A DNA stretch of 64,000 nt from Xanthomonas sp. 10-10 (GTDB lineage Bacteria > Pseudomonadota > Gammaproteobacteria > Xanthomonadales > Xanthomonadaceae). A program made the position numbers and the translations under genes. Within the stretch, counting starts at the first letter, position 1. Each line of letters begins with the position of its first letter. Positions 46,586 to 55,756 of the stretch are shown here, in pieces. The notes beneath the pieces were generated by a model that had not been told where the DNA came from, did not search any database, and saw only the letters and a program-made list of their open reading frames with translations. The DNA lies in assembly GCF_040182365.1 (NCBI RefSeq), contig NZ_CP144460.1, positions 3,410,001 through 3,474,000 on the forward strand, written 5' to 3'.

Positions 46586-47536
46586 TCAACCCAGCAGGGT
46601 TTCCAGCACCGCCATGCGCACGGCGACGCCGTTGGCGACCTGACGTAGCACGCATGATTGCGCGCCGTCGGCGACCTCGTCGGTGATTTCCACGCCGCGG
46701 TTGATCGGGCCCGGATGCAACACCGCGGCGTCGCGGCCGGCGCGCGCCAGACGCTCGCGGGTCAGGCCGTAGTCGCTGTGGTATTGCTCCAACGACGGCA
46801 CCAGGCCTTCTTCCATGCGTTCGCGTTGCAGGCGCAACATCATCAGGGCGTCGGCACCTTCCAGCATCGCGTCGAAATCCTGGCCGACCACGCAGCCGTC
46901 CAGCATGTCGTCATCGGGCAACAGACTCGCCGGGCCACATACGCGGATCTCGCCAGCGCCCAGCGTGCGCAGTGCGTGCAGGTCCGAACGCGCAACGCGC
47001 GAATGCTTCACGTCGCCAACGATCACGACCTTGAGCTTGGAAAAATCGGTGCCTTTGGCCTGGCGCAGGGTCAGCATGTCGAGCAGGCCCTGGGTCGGAT
47101 GTGCGCTACGTCCGTCGCCGGCGTTGATCAGTGCAGTGCCCTCGCCTGCGGCCTCGGCCAGCGCCTGCACCGCGCCGTCGTCCGGATGGCGCACCACGAA
47201 GCCGCGCACGCCCATCGCCTCGAGATTCTTCAAGGTGTCGCGAGCGGTCTCGCCCTTGCGCGTTGAGGAGGTGGACGCGTCGAAATTGAGCACGTCCGCA
47301 CCCAATCGCTGCGCGGCCAGATGAAATGAGCTGCGCGTGCGCGTGGACGGCTCGAAAAACAGCGTGCAGACCGCAGTGCCGGCAAGCACGTTGCGCTTGC
47401 CGACCCGGCCGACTGCGGCATCGCGGATCTGGCCGGCACGGTCGAGCAGCTGCAGCAGCGTCGTGCGCGGCAGTCCTTCCAGGGTGAGCAGGTGACGCAG
47501 GCGTCCGTCCGAATCGAGTTGCATGGTGGTCGTCAT
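46586..47536 (-). CDS. pyrB: Aspartate carbamoyltransferase catalytic subunit
   Basis: A 316-residue enzyme that joins carbamoyl phosphate to aspartate in pyrimidine synthesis. The carbamoyl phosphate site FEPSTRTRSSF is near residue 60, with HPTQGLLDMLT near 140 and LHPGPINRGVEI near 265 for the aspartate site. The length fits the class without a large extension. Two start codons are close (47536 and 47524); the first is given. Only 13 bases separate it from ruvX upstream, so it is the last gene of an algH-ruvX-pyrB operon. A regulatory subunit gene is not adjacent. Confidence 0.95.
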   Translation of the reverse strand: MTTTMQLDSDGRLRHLLTLEGLPRTTLLQLLDRAGQIRDAAVGRVGKRNVLAGTAVCTLFFEPSTRTRSSFHLAAQRLGADVLNFDASTSSTRKGETARDTLKNLEAMGVRGFVVRHPDDGAVQALAEAAGEGTALINAGDGRSAHPTQGLLDMLTLRQAKGTDFSKLKVVIVGDVKHSRVARSDLHALRTLGAGEIRVCGPASLLPDDDMLDGCVVGQDFDAMLEGADALMMLRLQRERMEEGLVPSLEQYHSDYGLTRERLARAGRDAAVLHPGPINRGVEITDEVADGAQSCVLRQVANGVAVRMAVLETLLG

Positions 47537-47549
47537 CGCAGGTCGGGAA

Positions 47550-48017
47550 TCAAGGGAGAAGAGTGGCTTGGTCGGGCGCGGCCAACCAGCGCTCGACGAT
47601 CACGGCCGCCGCCATGGCGTCCAGCGCGTCGGCATCGCGGCGGCGCTTGCGCCCATCGGCGCGTTCGCGCGCGAACCGCTGCGCGGCTTCGACCGAACTG
47701 GAGCGCTCGTCGATCAGGACGACCGGCAACGCATAGCGCGCGCGCAACTGCCGGGCGAAGGCATGCGCGCGCTTGCGTGCGGGTTGATCCTTGTCGTCCA
47801 GCGTGAGCGGGTCGCCAACCACCAGGCCGTTTGGCCGCCACTCCTTGTGCACGCGATCCAGCGCGACCCAGTCCGGGCCGTTGGCATGCACATTGATGAC
47901 CGCGACTGCACGCGCACCGGCACCCAATGCGGTACCGACCGCCACGCCGATCCGGCGCGACCCCACGTCGAAGCCCAGCACCGTGCCGTCGGAGCGGATT
48001 GCGCACGCCTCAGGCAT
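47550..48017 (-). CDS. ruvX: Putative Holliday junction resolvase (RuvX/YqgF)
   Basis: A 155-residue RNase H-fold protein. The first catalytic aspartate is in [14 protein letters not shown] near residue 15, NGLVVGDPL gives the next strand, and [12 protein letters not shown] and [13 protein letters not shown] the last acidic sites. In Escherichia coli the homologue also matures 16S rRNA ends. The ATG at 48017 overlaps the end of algH by eight bases; upstream frames are inside algH. The order algH-ruvX-pyrB is common in gammaproteobacteria and confirms the call. Confidence 0.93.
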   Translation of the reverse strand: MPEACAIRSDGTVLGFDVGSRRIGVAVGTALGAGARAVAVINVHANGPDWVALDRVHKEWRPNGLVVGDPLTLDDKDQPARKRAHAFARQLRARYALPVVLIDERSSSVEAAQRFARERADGRKRRRDADALDAMAAAVIVERWLAAPDQATLLP

Positions 48018-48576
48018 GCCCGGAATAATCCGTGAGCCGGAACAGGTCCACACCGATGCGCCCGGCGGCGGTCTGCCAGCGATCTTCCAGCGCGGTGGCG
48101 AACAGCACGTTGGCATCCGATGGCGCGGTCAGCCAGCTGTTTTCGCCCAATTCGAACTCCAGCTGGCCCGCCCCCCAGCCCGCGCAGCCGAGCGCCACCA
48201 GCGCATTGCGCGGGCCTTCGCCGGCGGCCATGGCTTCCAGAATGTCGCGCGAGGTGGTCAGGAACACGCCCTGCCCCACTTCCAGGCTGGAATCCCATTC
48301 GCGCGCATCGTCATGGATCACAAAGCCGCGCTCCGGGTGCACCGGCCCGCCACTGAGCACGATCTGCTCGCGCAGCTGCGCGTCGTCGGTGTCGATGCCC
48401 ATCTGCGACAGCACTTCGCCCAGCGTGTACTCCGATGGCCGGTTGACCAGCACGCCCATTGCGCCGTTCTCGTCGTGCTGGCAGATCAGCGCGACGCTGC
48501 GCGAAAAGGTGGGGTCGGACAGCGCCGGAAGCGCGATCAGCAGTTGGTTGGCCAGAGGCGTGGGCAAAACAGACAT
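48010..48576 (-). CDS. algH: YqgE/AlgH family protein
   Basis: A 188-residue protein with the family start [21 protein letters not shown], the segment [10 protein letters not shown] near residue 38 and [15 protein letters not shown] near 72. In Pseudomonas AlgH influences alginate production, but the molecular role of the family is not settled; a flavin-like fold with possible nucleotide-related activity has been suggested. The length is typical. It is first in the operon with ruvX and pyrB and divergent from the membrane protein gene at 48655, leaving 78 bases for both promoters. Confidence 0.93.
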   Translation of the reverse strand: MSVLPTPLANQLLIALPALSDPTFSRSVALICQHDENGAMGVLVNRPSEYTLGEVLSQMGIDTDDAQLREQIVLSGGPVHPERGFVIHDDAREWDSSLEVGQGVFLTTSRDILEAMAAGEGPRNALVALGCAGWGAGQLEFELGENSWLTAPSDANVLFATALEDRWQTAAGRIGVDLFRLTDYSGHA

Positions 48577-48654
48577 GGCCGCATTCTAGCCGTTCGTTCC
48601 GCCGCGCGCAGAGCCGCTGCCATAATTGCCGCTTGCCGTGAACAAGGACCGTGA

Positions 48655-50511
48655 ATGCAAACGCCCCCGCCCCACATCCCCGGCCCCGCAGAGACGCCGC
48701 TCCCGCGCCAGACCCGGGCGTTCATCGTGCTGGTGGCGCTACTGCAGGGCGGGCTGCTGTATGCCGCCGAATGGAGCAGCACCCACACGAGCGGGCCGCT
48801 GGCAGCACTGGGGCCACGGGTATGCTGGTACACGTTGGTGCTCACCGTGCCCAGCATGCTGCTGCTCAGCGTGCAGCAGTTGCACGACCGCCGCCTGTGG
48901 CAACACGTTGCTGTAGTCAGCGCCGTGTTCGCCGCATTGGCTGGCTGGGCGGCCTGGAGCGCCACCGGCGCGCCCGGCCTGGAAAGCCACAAGCTGCTGA
49001 CGCCATTCGGGCTGAGCGTGGCGGCCGGGCTGTTTGTCGCACTGCCGTGGCTGCAACATCGCCAGCAGCATGGCCGCTGGCGCGCGGCGTACACCGCACT
49101 GTTCGAGCATGCATGGCAAAACGCCCTGACGTTGGCGCTTGCCCTGCTGTTCGTGGGCGTGTGCTGGATGGTGCTGTCGCTGTGGGCCTCGCTGTTTGCG
49201 CTAGTGAACATCACCTTTTTCCGCAGCCTGTTCCACCAAGATCCCTTCATCTACCTGGCCACCGGCACCATGGCCGGCCTGGGCATCCTGATCGGGCGCA
49301 CCCAGCATCGCGCGGTGCAGGTGATGCGGCAGATCCTGTTCGCGATCTGCACCGGCCTGTTGCCGCTGCTGGCCTGCATCGCGTTGCTGTTTGCACTGAC
49401 CTTGCCGCTGACCGGGCTGCAGGCGTTGTGGCAGACGCGGTCGGCCGCGGCCATCCTGTTGTGCATGGTGTTCGCGCTGGTGCTGTTCGCCAATGCGGTC
49501 TATCAGGACGGCCGCGCACAGCCGCCTTACCCGCGCTGGCTGCGCCGCGTGGTCGAGGCTGGTTTACTCAGCCTGCCACTGTATGCCGGCTTGGCTGCGT
49601 ACGCGGTGGCCCTGCGCGTGGCCCAATACGGCTGGACCGGCGAGCGTTTCTGGGGAGCAACCCTGACCCTGGTGGCAGTCGCTTATGCGCTGGGCTACGC
49701 AGCTGCGGTGCTGCGTCCGCAACGCGGACGCTGGCTGGGCCATCTTTCCAGCAGCAATATCGCCTTGTCGTGGCTGGTGATCGCACTGGCGGTACTGGTC
49801 AATACGCCGATGCTGGATCCTTACCGCATCGTTGTCGGCAGTCAGACACGGCAGCTACTTGCGCGCACCGGCACAGTGAACCCGGATGCCGAGCGTGATG
49901 ATCTGGAATTCCTGCGCTTCGACAATGGCCGGCGCGGCTATCAGGCACTCCAGTCGCTGCGCGCCACACCCGCCTTTGCCAAAGATGCCAGGCGCAGCAA
50001 ACGGCTGGATCAAGTGCTTGCACGCCAGCAGCGCTGGGAGATGGAAGCCGCGCCAGACACTTTGCTCCGCGCACGCATCAGCGACCCGGATGCACTGCGC
50101 GCGCATCTAGCCGTTGCGACGGGCAGCAAGGCTCCCGCCCCGAACTGGTGGCAGGCATTGGCACAAGGCAAGCTCGACGCTGACGGCTGCCTACAGCCCG
50201 ATCGCGAATGCATTGTCAGCAGCCAGGACATCGATGGCGATGGCCAGGACGACGCGCTGCTGTGCGAGGTTTCGGATCGCTTTGGCGTCAGCTGTTTTCT
50301 GTACACGCGTGACGCACAAGGGTGGTACGAGGTGGACACGCTACAGAGCTTCCCTAAACGCCGTCAGGATCAGGAAGCGCTGCGCGAGGCGGTGCGTCAC
50401 GGCCGCCTGACCATCCACCATCGACGCTGGCCGGATTTACAGTTTCCCGGCGCCGGGCAGATGCACATCGCGCCGCCGGGTACTGCACGCATACGGGAGC
50501 AACGACCATGA
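48655..50511 (+). CDS. DUF4153 domain membrane protein
   Basis: A 618-residue protein. About eleven transmembrane helices run from residue 20 to about 390, with the DUF4153 landmarks SLFHQDPFIYLATG near 200 and PYPRWLRRVVEAGLL near 285. The C-terminal 220 residues are soluble, probably periplasmic, and include EKRDDLEFLRFDNGRRGYQAL-type sequence that recurs in the family; the final part has DIDGDGQDD, a calcium-site-like run. The function is unknown. The stop overlaps the ATG of tag by four bases (ATGA), so the two are translationally coupled. A start at 48655 is the first ATG in the frame. Confidence 0.83.
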   Translation: MQTPPPHIPGPAETPLPRQTRAFIVLVALLQGGLLYAAEWSSTHTSGPLAALGPRVCWYTLVLTVPSMLLLSVQQLHDRRLWQHVAVVSAVFAALAGWAAWSATGAPGLESHKLLTPFGLSVAAGLFVALPWLQHRQQHGRWRAAYTALFEHAWQNALTLALALLFVGVCWMVLSLWASLFALVNITFFRSLFHQDPFIYLATGTMAGLGILIGRTQHRAVQVMRQILFAICTGLLPLLACIALLFALTLPLTGLQALWQTRSAAAILLCMVFALVLFANAVYQDGRAQPPYPRWLRRVVEAGLLSLPLYAGLAAYAVALRVAQYGWTGERFWGATLTLVAVAYALGYAAAVLRPQRGRWLGHLSSSNIALSWLVIALAVLVNTPMLDPYRIVVGSQTRQLLARTGTVNPDAERDDLEFLRFDNGRRGYQALQSLRATPAFAKDARRSKRLDQVLARQQRWEMEAAPDTLLRARISDPDALRAHLAVATGSKAPAPNWWQALAQGKLDADGCLQPDRECIVSSQDIDGDGQDDALLCEVSDRFGVSCFLYTRDAQGWYEVDTLQSFPKRRQDQEALREAVRHGRLTIHHRRWPDLQFPGAGQMHIAPPGTARIREQRP

Positions 50512-51047
50512 GCGGCTACTGCAGCATCGCGCCCGGCCACCCGGTACACGGGCATTACCACGACCACGAATATGGGTTCCCGCAGCGCGAAGAACGCGAA
50601 CTGTTCGAACGCCTGGTGCTGGAAATCAATCAGGCCGGATTGAGTTGGGAAACCATCCTGCGCAAACGCGGCAATTTCCAGCAGGCCTACGACGGGTTCG
50701 ACGTGGATACCGTCGCGGCCTACGGGCAGGCCGACGTTGCGCGCCTGATGAGCGACGCCGGCATCATCCGCAACCGCCTCAAGATCCTGGCCGCCATCCA
50801 CAATGCGCAGGTCATCCAGACCTTGCGCCGTTCGCATGGCAGTTTTGCGCAATGGCTGGATGCGCAGCATCCGCTCGACAAGCCGGCCTGGGTCAAACTG
50901 TTCAAGAAGACCTTTCGCTTCACCGGCGGCGAAATCACCGGCGAATTCCTGATGAGCCTGGGCTACCTGCCCGGCGCACATCATGCGCAATGCCCGGTGT
51001 TCAAACGGATCGCCAAACTCAAGCCGGCCTGGATGCAGGTGAAATAA
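50508..51047 (+). CDS. tag: DNA-3-methyladenine glycosylase I
   Basis: A 179-residue helix-hairpin-helix glycosylase. YHDHEYGFP near residue 17, NQAGLSWETILRKR near 43 and AGIIRNRLKILAAI near 84 match Tag proteins. The zinc ligands can be placed at C5, H18, and the HHAQC segment near the C-terminus. It removes 3-methyladenine from alkylated DNA. Length agrees with the family. It is coupled to the DUF4153 gene by an ATGA overlap, an unusual partner for a repair gene. Confidence 0.95.
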   Translation: MSGYCSIAPGHPVHGHYHDHEYGFPQREERELFERLVLEINQAGLSWETILRKRGNFQQAYDGFDVDTVAAYGQADVARLMSDAGIIRNRLKILAAIHNAQVIQTLRRSHGSFAQWLDAQHPLDKPAWVKLFKKTFRFTGGEITGEFLMSLGYLPGAHHAQCPVFKRIAKLKPAWMQVK

Positions 51048-51598
51048 GCGCGGCTGACAATACCTAGCGAGCAGTCATCCGGTGGGAAGGGACGGCGCAC
51101 TCAGAACCGGCGTGTATGAGGGGTACATGCTGCACCGGGCAGCGGCCGCGCCCGTCTGCCGGTGAGGACTGTCGTTCTGCCCGCTCCAAGTCGGCGGCAT
51201 TGGCTACGGGTGTCTGACAACACGCCTGGGCGATGCAACAGGCAGGGTCACGTCGCTGGAGGAGGCCGGCACTGATTCGGCTCCCTGCGCCTCCATGGCG
51301 ATACGCCGCGTTACGCCAGCGGTTAGCGCGATGCCATGCAGAGCCCTTCGCGGCACGCATCGATGCCCCGGGCATGGCGGCAAACAGGAGGATGCGACCC
51401 GCCTCGATACAAGCGCACTCAAGCGTGCAGCGCGAGCCATGTCGCTACTTCGACAACGACATGAGGTGCATGCGTCGTTCTACAAGGCTTGCCAACCGAT
51501 TGCCCGTAGCGCATCCGGGCGCGACTGGGTATTGCAGACAAGGCGTCATCGCGCCCGGGTGCGCTCCTACGTGGGGAGCGAGGACCTCGCCGGACCGG
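51048..51598. other. Intergenic gap after tag
   Basis: About 550 bases between the convergent tag and YitT genes. Open frames are short, overlap each other on both strands and read as arginine-rich shadow sequence. No terminator with a T run, tRNA or repeat of note was seen. Confidence 0.5.
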
Positions 51599-52327
51599 TC
51601 ACACACCCATATAGCGGTGCGGGCGGTGGTTGAACATCAGCACCAGGCTCAGCATCAGCGCACCCAGCGCCGAGTACAGCACCTTGTCCGGCTTCAAAAC
51701 GAAGAAGGCCACCACCATCAGCATCGCATCGAAGCTCATCTGCACCTTGCCTGCGCTCAAGCCGCGTTCGCGCTGCAAGTACACCGCCAGGATGCCGATT
51801 CCGCCCAGGCTGCCGCGGTGACGGATGAAGAACAGGATGCCCAGCCCGGCCAGCGCGCCGCCGACAATGGCCGCAAACGCGGTGCTCATGCGCGCGTACT
51901 CGGCCCAGCGCGGAAGCAGATCGGTCAAGGCGCCGCAGGCACCGACCGCGGCGAAGGTCTTCAAGGTGAACTCCCAGCCCATGCGGCGCACGCTCAGCCA
52001 GTAGAACGGCAGATTGACCAGCACGAACACCACGCCAAAATTCCAATGCAACGCGTAGTGCAACAGGAAGGCGACGCCGGCCATGCCGCCGATCATCAGC
52101 CCGCCCTTGGCGAAGATCGCCAGGCCGAGCGAGGCGACCAACGTGGCCAGCACCATGCCCTGCACGTCCTCGGCCACCGAGTGGTGATACGCATGGTCGT
52201 CGGCCGTGGTCCCCGCCGAATCCGGTGGTGGCGTCAACGGCCCGGAGGTGACCACGGTGCCGTCGTCGGGCAACGGTTCTTGCTCCGGACGGAGATCGGA
52301 ATCGGGAAGGCTCACGGGTCTGGGCAC
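51599..52327 (-). CDS. YitT-family membrane protein
   Basis: A 242-residue protein. After an N-terminal cytoplasmic stretch of about 50 residues rich in proline and acidic residues, five or six helices follow, with LGLAIFAKGGLMIGGMAGVAFLL near residue 65 and LFFIRHRGSLGGIGILAVYLQ near 165, the two glycine-rich segments typical of the YitT_membrane (DUF161) family. Transport or structural roles have been guessed for the family and none is proved. The first start of the frame is used. It is monocistronic as far as can be seen. Confidence 0.87.
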   Translation of the reverse strand: MPRPVSLPDSDLRPEQEPLPDDGTVVTSGPLTPPPDSAGTTADDHAYHHSVAEDVQGMVLATLVASLGLAIFAKGGLMIGGMAGVAFLLHYALHWNFGVVFVLVNLPFYWLSVRRMGWEFTLKTFAAVGACGALTDLLPRWAEYARMSTAFAAIVGGALAGLGILFFIRHRGSLGGIGILAVYLQRERGLSAGKVQMSFDAMLMVVAFFVLKPDKVLYSALGALMLSLVLMFNHRPHRYMGV

Positions 52328-52545
52328 TGCAGTGGGGTGCGATATTAGACACTATCGGCCACCGCGGTTACATCTGAAACAGCAGTGCGTGCCATGCAAG
52401 CGTGAGGAAACGGTCGAAGAACTGGCACGCCCGCGTCGGCCGGCCAGCACACCACTGCGCACCACGCCCAGACGCAATGCCGGGCTCCGGACGGGAGGTC
52501 TTCACCGGGTAAATGGCAACACGCGATCCGCCACTGCGGATCGAC

Positions 52546-53127
52546 TCAGCGACTCAGCTGCATCAGCGCAATCGCCAGCGCAGCAAGCGCGCTGAGCGTG
52601 AACAACAGTCCGCCACTGACCAGCCATAGGATGCTCAGCAGGGTGAAACGCTCGCGGCGCCATTCCGGAATGCCCTGCGCACGCTTGAAGCGTCGCAGCC
52701 GCGTATTGACCACGGCAATCGGCAGCCAGCCCAACACCAGGAAGAACGGGCGCGATTTTTCGGAGAACGTCAGCAGCAACAACGCGATGAAGACCACTGC
52801 GGACAGCCGGAAAAGCCAGCGGGATCGTCCCTGCAGTCCAATACACTGCCCCAGCAGCCTGAAGCAGCTCATCACCCACAGCGGCGCAAGCCCCGCCCGC
52901 CAGACCGGCCATATGCTCGGGCGTCCTGTAATCGCGCGTAACGCAATCCAGTTGCGGTAGAACCAGTAGCCGCCGTAGGCCCCGAAGCTGGCGACGAACA
53001 TCGCAACCAGCTTCCAGTTGGAGGGCGCAAACAGCAGCGCCAGCGGATCGTGCGCCCAGCGCTGCGCCAGCGGATCGTCGACATCGTGCGTTGCGCTGGC
53101 AGCTTCCACGACGTGTCCCTGCGTCAT
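52546..53127 (-). CDS. Hypothetical membrane protein downstream of pilU
   Basis: A 193-residue protein with four to five helices: SFGAYGGYWFYRNW near residue 45, the LAPLWVMSCFRLLGQ segment, LSAVVFIALLLLTF and a C-terminal pair (LLSILWLVSGGLLFTLSALAALAIALMQL). The start ATG at 53127 lies 11 bases after the pilU stop; a GTG at 53142 overlapping that stop (GTGA) is an alternative. It looks like the DUF4234-like small membrane proteins but this is not certain. Placement after pilT-pilU suggests read-through from that operon, not necessarily a role in pili. Confidence 0.68.
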   Translation of the reverse strand: MTQGHVVEAASATHDVDDPLAQRWAHDPLALLFAPSNWKLVAMFVASFGAYGGYWFYRNWIALRAITGRPSIWPVWRAGLAPLWVMSCFRLLGQCIGLQGRSRWLFRLSAVVFIALLLLTFSEKSRPFFLVLGWLPIAVVNTRLRRFKRAQGIPEWRRERFTLLSILWLVSGGLLFTLSALAALAIALMQLSR

Positions 53128-53138
53128 TCCGGAAGACC

Positions 53139-54269
53139 TCACCGAACCTCGGCGATCTCCACCCCATCAAGCCCCTGCGACAGCGTCTTGGCGTCGCCGC
53201 CCTGCGAGAGCTTGATGCGCAGGCGCACCTCGTTCTGCGAGTCGGCGTAACGCAGCGCGTCTTCGTAGCTGATTTCACCAGCCTGATAGAGCTCGAACAG
53301 GCTCTGATCGAAGGTGCGCATGCCCAGGTTGGTGGACTCCTTCATGATCTCCTTGAGCTTGTGGATCTCGCCATCGCGGATGTAATCCTGCACCAGCGGC
53401 GTGCCCAGCATGATCTCCATCGCCACACGGCGACCGCGCCCATCCGGGGTCGGAATCAGCTGCTGCGCCACCACGCCCTTGAGGTTCAGCGACAGATCCA
53501 TCAGCAGCTGATTGCGGCGGTCTTCCGGGAAGAAGTTGATGATGCGGTCCATCGCCTGGTTGGCGTTGTTGGCGTGCAGCGTGCACAGCACCAGGTGGCC
53601 GGTCTCGGCGAAGGCGATCGCGTGGTCCATGCCCTCGCGGGTGCGCACCTCGCCGATCATGATCACGTCCGGCGCCTGGCGCAGGGTATTTTTCAGCGCA
53701 TTTTCCCAGCTGTCGGTATCGATGCCGACTTCGCGCTGGGTGATGATGCAGCCCTCATGCTTGTGCACGAATTCGATCGGGTCTTCGATGGTGATGATGT
53801 GCCCGGTGGAATTCTGGTTGCGGTAACCGATCATCGCTGCCAGCGAGGTCGACTTGCCGGTACCGGTGGCGCCGACGAAGATGATGATGCCGCGCTTGGT
53901 CATCGCCAGCGTCTTGATCACCGGCGGCAGGCTCAGCTCTTCGACCGTAGGGATGCGCGTCTCGATCCGGCGCAGCACCATGCCCACCTGGTTGCGCTGG
54001 TAGAAACAGCTGACACGGAAACGCCCGACCCCGGACACGCCGATGGCGAAGTTGCACTCGTGGGTCTTTTCGAACTCTTCGCGCTGCGACGGCGTCATCA
54101 CGTTCAACACCAGATCGCGGCTCTGCTGCGCGGTCAATGGCGTCTGCGTGATCGGGCTGATCTTGCCGTGCACCTTGATCGCCGGCGGCATGCCGGAGGT
54201 AATGAACAGGTCCGACGCCTTCTGGTGCGCCATCAGCTTGAGGAAGGAGGTGAAGTCGATGGTGCTCAT
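53139..54269 (-). CDS. pilU: Type IV pilus retraction ATPase-like protein PilU
   Basis: A 376-residue secretion ATPase of the PilT/PilU group. Walker A GATGTGKSTS is near residue 135, the Asp box IITIEDPIEF near 160 and the Walker B IGEVRTREGMDHAI near 205, His box CTLHANNANQAMDR near 230. The form LVQDYIRDGEIHKLKEIM in place of AIRNLIRE separates it from PilT. PilU aids pilus retraction with PilT. The start MSTIDFTSFL fits the N-domain. Between it and pilT is a 120-base repeat element. Confidence 0.94.
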   Translation of the reverse strand: MSTIDFTSFLKLMAHQKASDLFITSGMPPAIKVHGKISPITQTPLTAQQSRDLVLNVMTPSQREEFEKTHECNFAIGVSGVGRFRVSCFYQRNQVGMVLRRIETRIPTVEELSLPPVIKTLAMTKRGIIIFVGATGTGKSTSLAAMIGYRNQNSTGHIITIEDPIEFVHKHEGCIITQREVGIDTDSWENALKNTLRQAPDVIMIGEVRTREGMDHAIAFAETGHLVLCTLHANNANQAMDRIINFFPEDRRNQLLMDLSLNLKGVVAQQLIPTPDGRGRRVAMEIMLGTPLVQDYIRDGEIHKLKEIMKESTNLGMRTFDQSLFELYQAGEISYEDALRYADSQNEVRLRIKLSQGGDAKTLSQGLDGVEIAEVR

Positions 54270-54288
54270 GGCGTGCTCCTTCGGAGCC

Positions 54289-54390
54289 GGGAATGGGGAA
54301 TCGAGAATCGGGAATTGGAAAAGCCAGCAGCCGGGAGCCGGGACCGGTCAGGAAACCTGCTGTTGCGATTCCCGATTCCCGATTCCCGAA
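54289..54390. repeat. Dispersed inverted-repeat element between pilT and pilU
   Basis: Left arm 54289-54318 with GGGAATGGGGAATCGAGAAT and right arm 54365-54390, the complement of GGGAATCGGGAATCGCAAC. Same family as the element at 34460. It lies between the two pilus genes and could form a hairpin in their transcript. Confidence 0.75.
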
Positions 54391-55428
54391 TCACTCGAAT
54401 ATCCGCTTGTCCTTGGCGTATTCACGGGCCTGGTTGCGCGTGATCAGGCTACGCTTGACCAGGTCCTGCAGATGCTGGTCCAGCGTCTGCATGCCGTACT
54501 GCTGACCGGTCTGGATCGAGGAATACATCTGCGCCACCTTGTCCTCGCGGATCAGGTTGCGGATCGCCGGGGTGCCGACCATGATTTCCCAGGCCGCGGT
54601 ACGCCCGCCGCCCACTTTCTTGAGCAATGCCTGCGAAATCACCGCGCGCAGGGATTCGGACAGCATCGAGCGCACCATCGGCTTTTCGCCGGCCGGGAAC
54701 ACGTCGATGATGCGGTCGATGGTCTTGGCCGCCGAGCTGGTGTGCAGGGTACCGAACACCAGGTGACCGGTTTCCGCAGCGGTGAGCGCCAGGCGGATGG
54801 TTTCCAGGTCGCGCAACTCGCCAACCAGGATGATGTCCGGGTCTTCGCGCAAGGCCGAGCGCAGCGCTTCGTTGAAGCCGTGCGTATCGCGGTGCACTTC
54901 GCGCTGGTTGATCAGACACTTCTGCGAGGTGTGCACGAATTCGATCGGATCCTCGACGGTGAGGATGTGGCCGTATTCGTTCTTGTTGATGTAGTCGATC
55001 ATGCCGGCCAGCGTGGTCGACTTGCCCGAACCGGTCGGCCCGGTCACCAGGATCAGACCCTGCGGCTGGTCGATCAGCTGGCGGAAGATCGGCGGGCAGC
55101 CCAGGTCTTCCAGCGTCAGCACTTCGGACGGAATGGTGCGGAACACCGCACCAGCGCCACGGTTCTGGTTGAACGCATTGACGCGGAAGCGCGCCAGCGA
55201 GGGAATCTCGAACGAGAAGTCGACCTCGAGGAACTCTTCGTAATCGCGCCGCTGCTTGTCCGACATGATGTCGTACACCAGCGCGTGCACCTGCTTATGG
55301 TCCAACGCCGGAATATTGATGCGACGGACATCGCCATCGACACGGATCATCGGCGGCAGCCCTGCAGACAGGTGCAGGTCCGATGCCTTGTTCTTGACAG
55401 AAAACGCCAATAGTTCAGCGATATCCAT
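54391..55428 (-). CDS. pilT: Type IV pilus twitching motility ATPase PilT
   Basis: A 345-residue retraction ATPase. MDIAELLAFSVKNKASDLHLS opens the PAS-like N-domain. GPTGSGKSTTL is the Walker A near residue 132, LTVEDPIEFVHTSQ the Asp box, GTLHTSSAAKTIDR the His box, and AIRNLIREDKVAQM the C-terminal PilT signature that marks it out from PilU. The start is set by the conserved MDIAELL; upstream in-frame sequence is not homologous. It is divergent from yggS-proC, a common gammaproteobacterial arrangement. Confidence 0.96.
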   Translation of the reverse strand: MDIAELLAFSVKNKASDLHLSAGLPPMIRVDGDVRRINIPALDHKQVHALVYDIMSDKQRRDYEEFLEVDFSFEIPSLARFRVNAFNQNRGAGAVFRTIPSEVLTLEDLGCPPIFRQLIDQPQGLILVTGPTGSGKSTTLAGMIDYINKNEYGHILTVEDPIEFVHTSQKCLINQREVHRDTHGFNEALRSALREDPDIILVGELRDLETIRLALTAAETGHLVFGTLHTSSAAKTIDRIIDVFPAGEKPMVRSMLSESLRAVISQALLKKVGGGRTAAWEIMVGTPAIRNLIREDKVAQMYSSIQTGQQYGMQTLDQHLQDLVKRSLITRNQAREYAKDKRIFE

Positions 55429-55756
55429 GCGCTGCTTGTCCCCTAGGCTGCGATTGGAAGGTACTCCCCGGTCGGCAGTATAGCGTTCTGGCTGCTGGCG
55501 GGAAGCGGCTTGCCACCGGTTCAGGCCGGCAGCGCCACGCGGGGCTGAAGGCGTTGGTTTCTGGTCATGGCAGGGGGCGGCGACTGCCTGCCTCAGGCCC
55601 AGCCAGGCTGGGTGGCTCACAGGAATCGACCGCACCGCCCGCCTCAACGCGGCACTGGGGGCTGGTACGCGCTGCCTCGGTCAGCGCGGTCACGGCGCTG
55701 GAAGCAAGCGACCGGGGGCGTCACACTAGCGCTCCTGCTTTTTTCTGGATCGCCAC
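55429..55756. other. Divergent promoter region between pilT and yggS
   Basis: A gap of 328 bases that should hold promoters for both directions. No clear sigma-70 or sigma-54 box could be assigned by eye, and no repeat element was seen. Confidence 0.4.
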
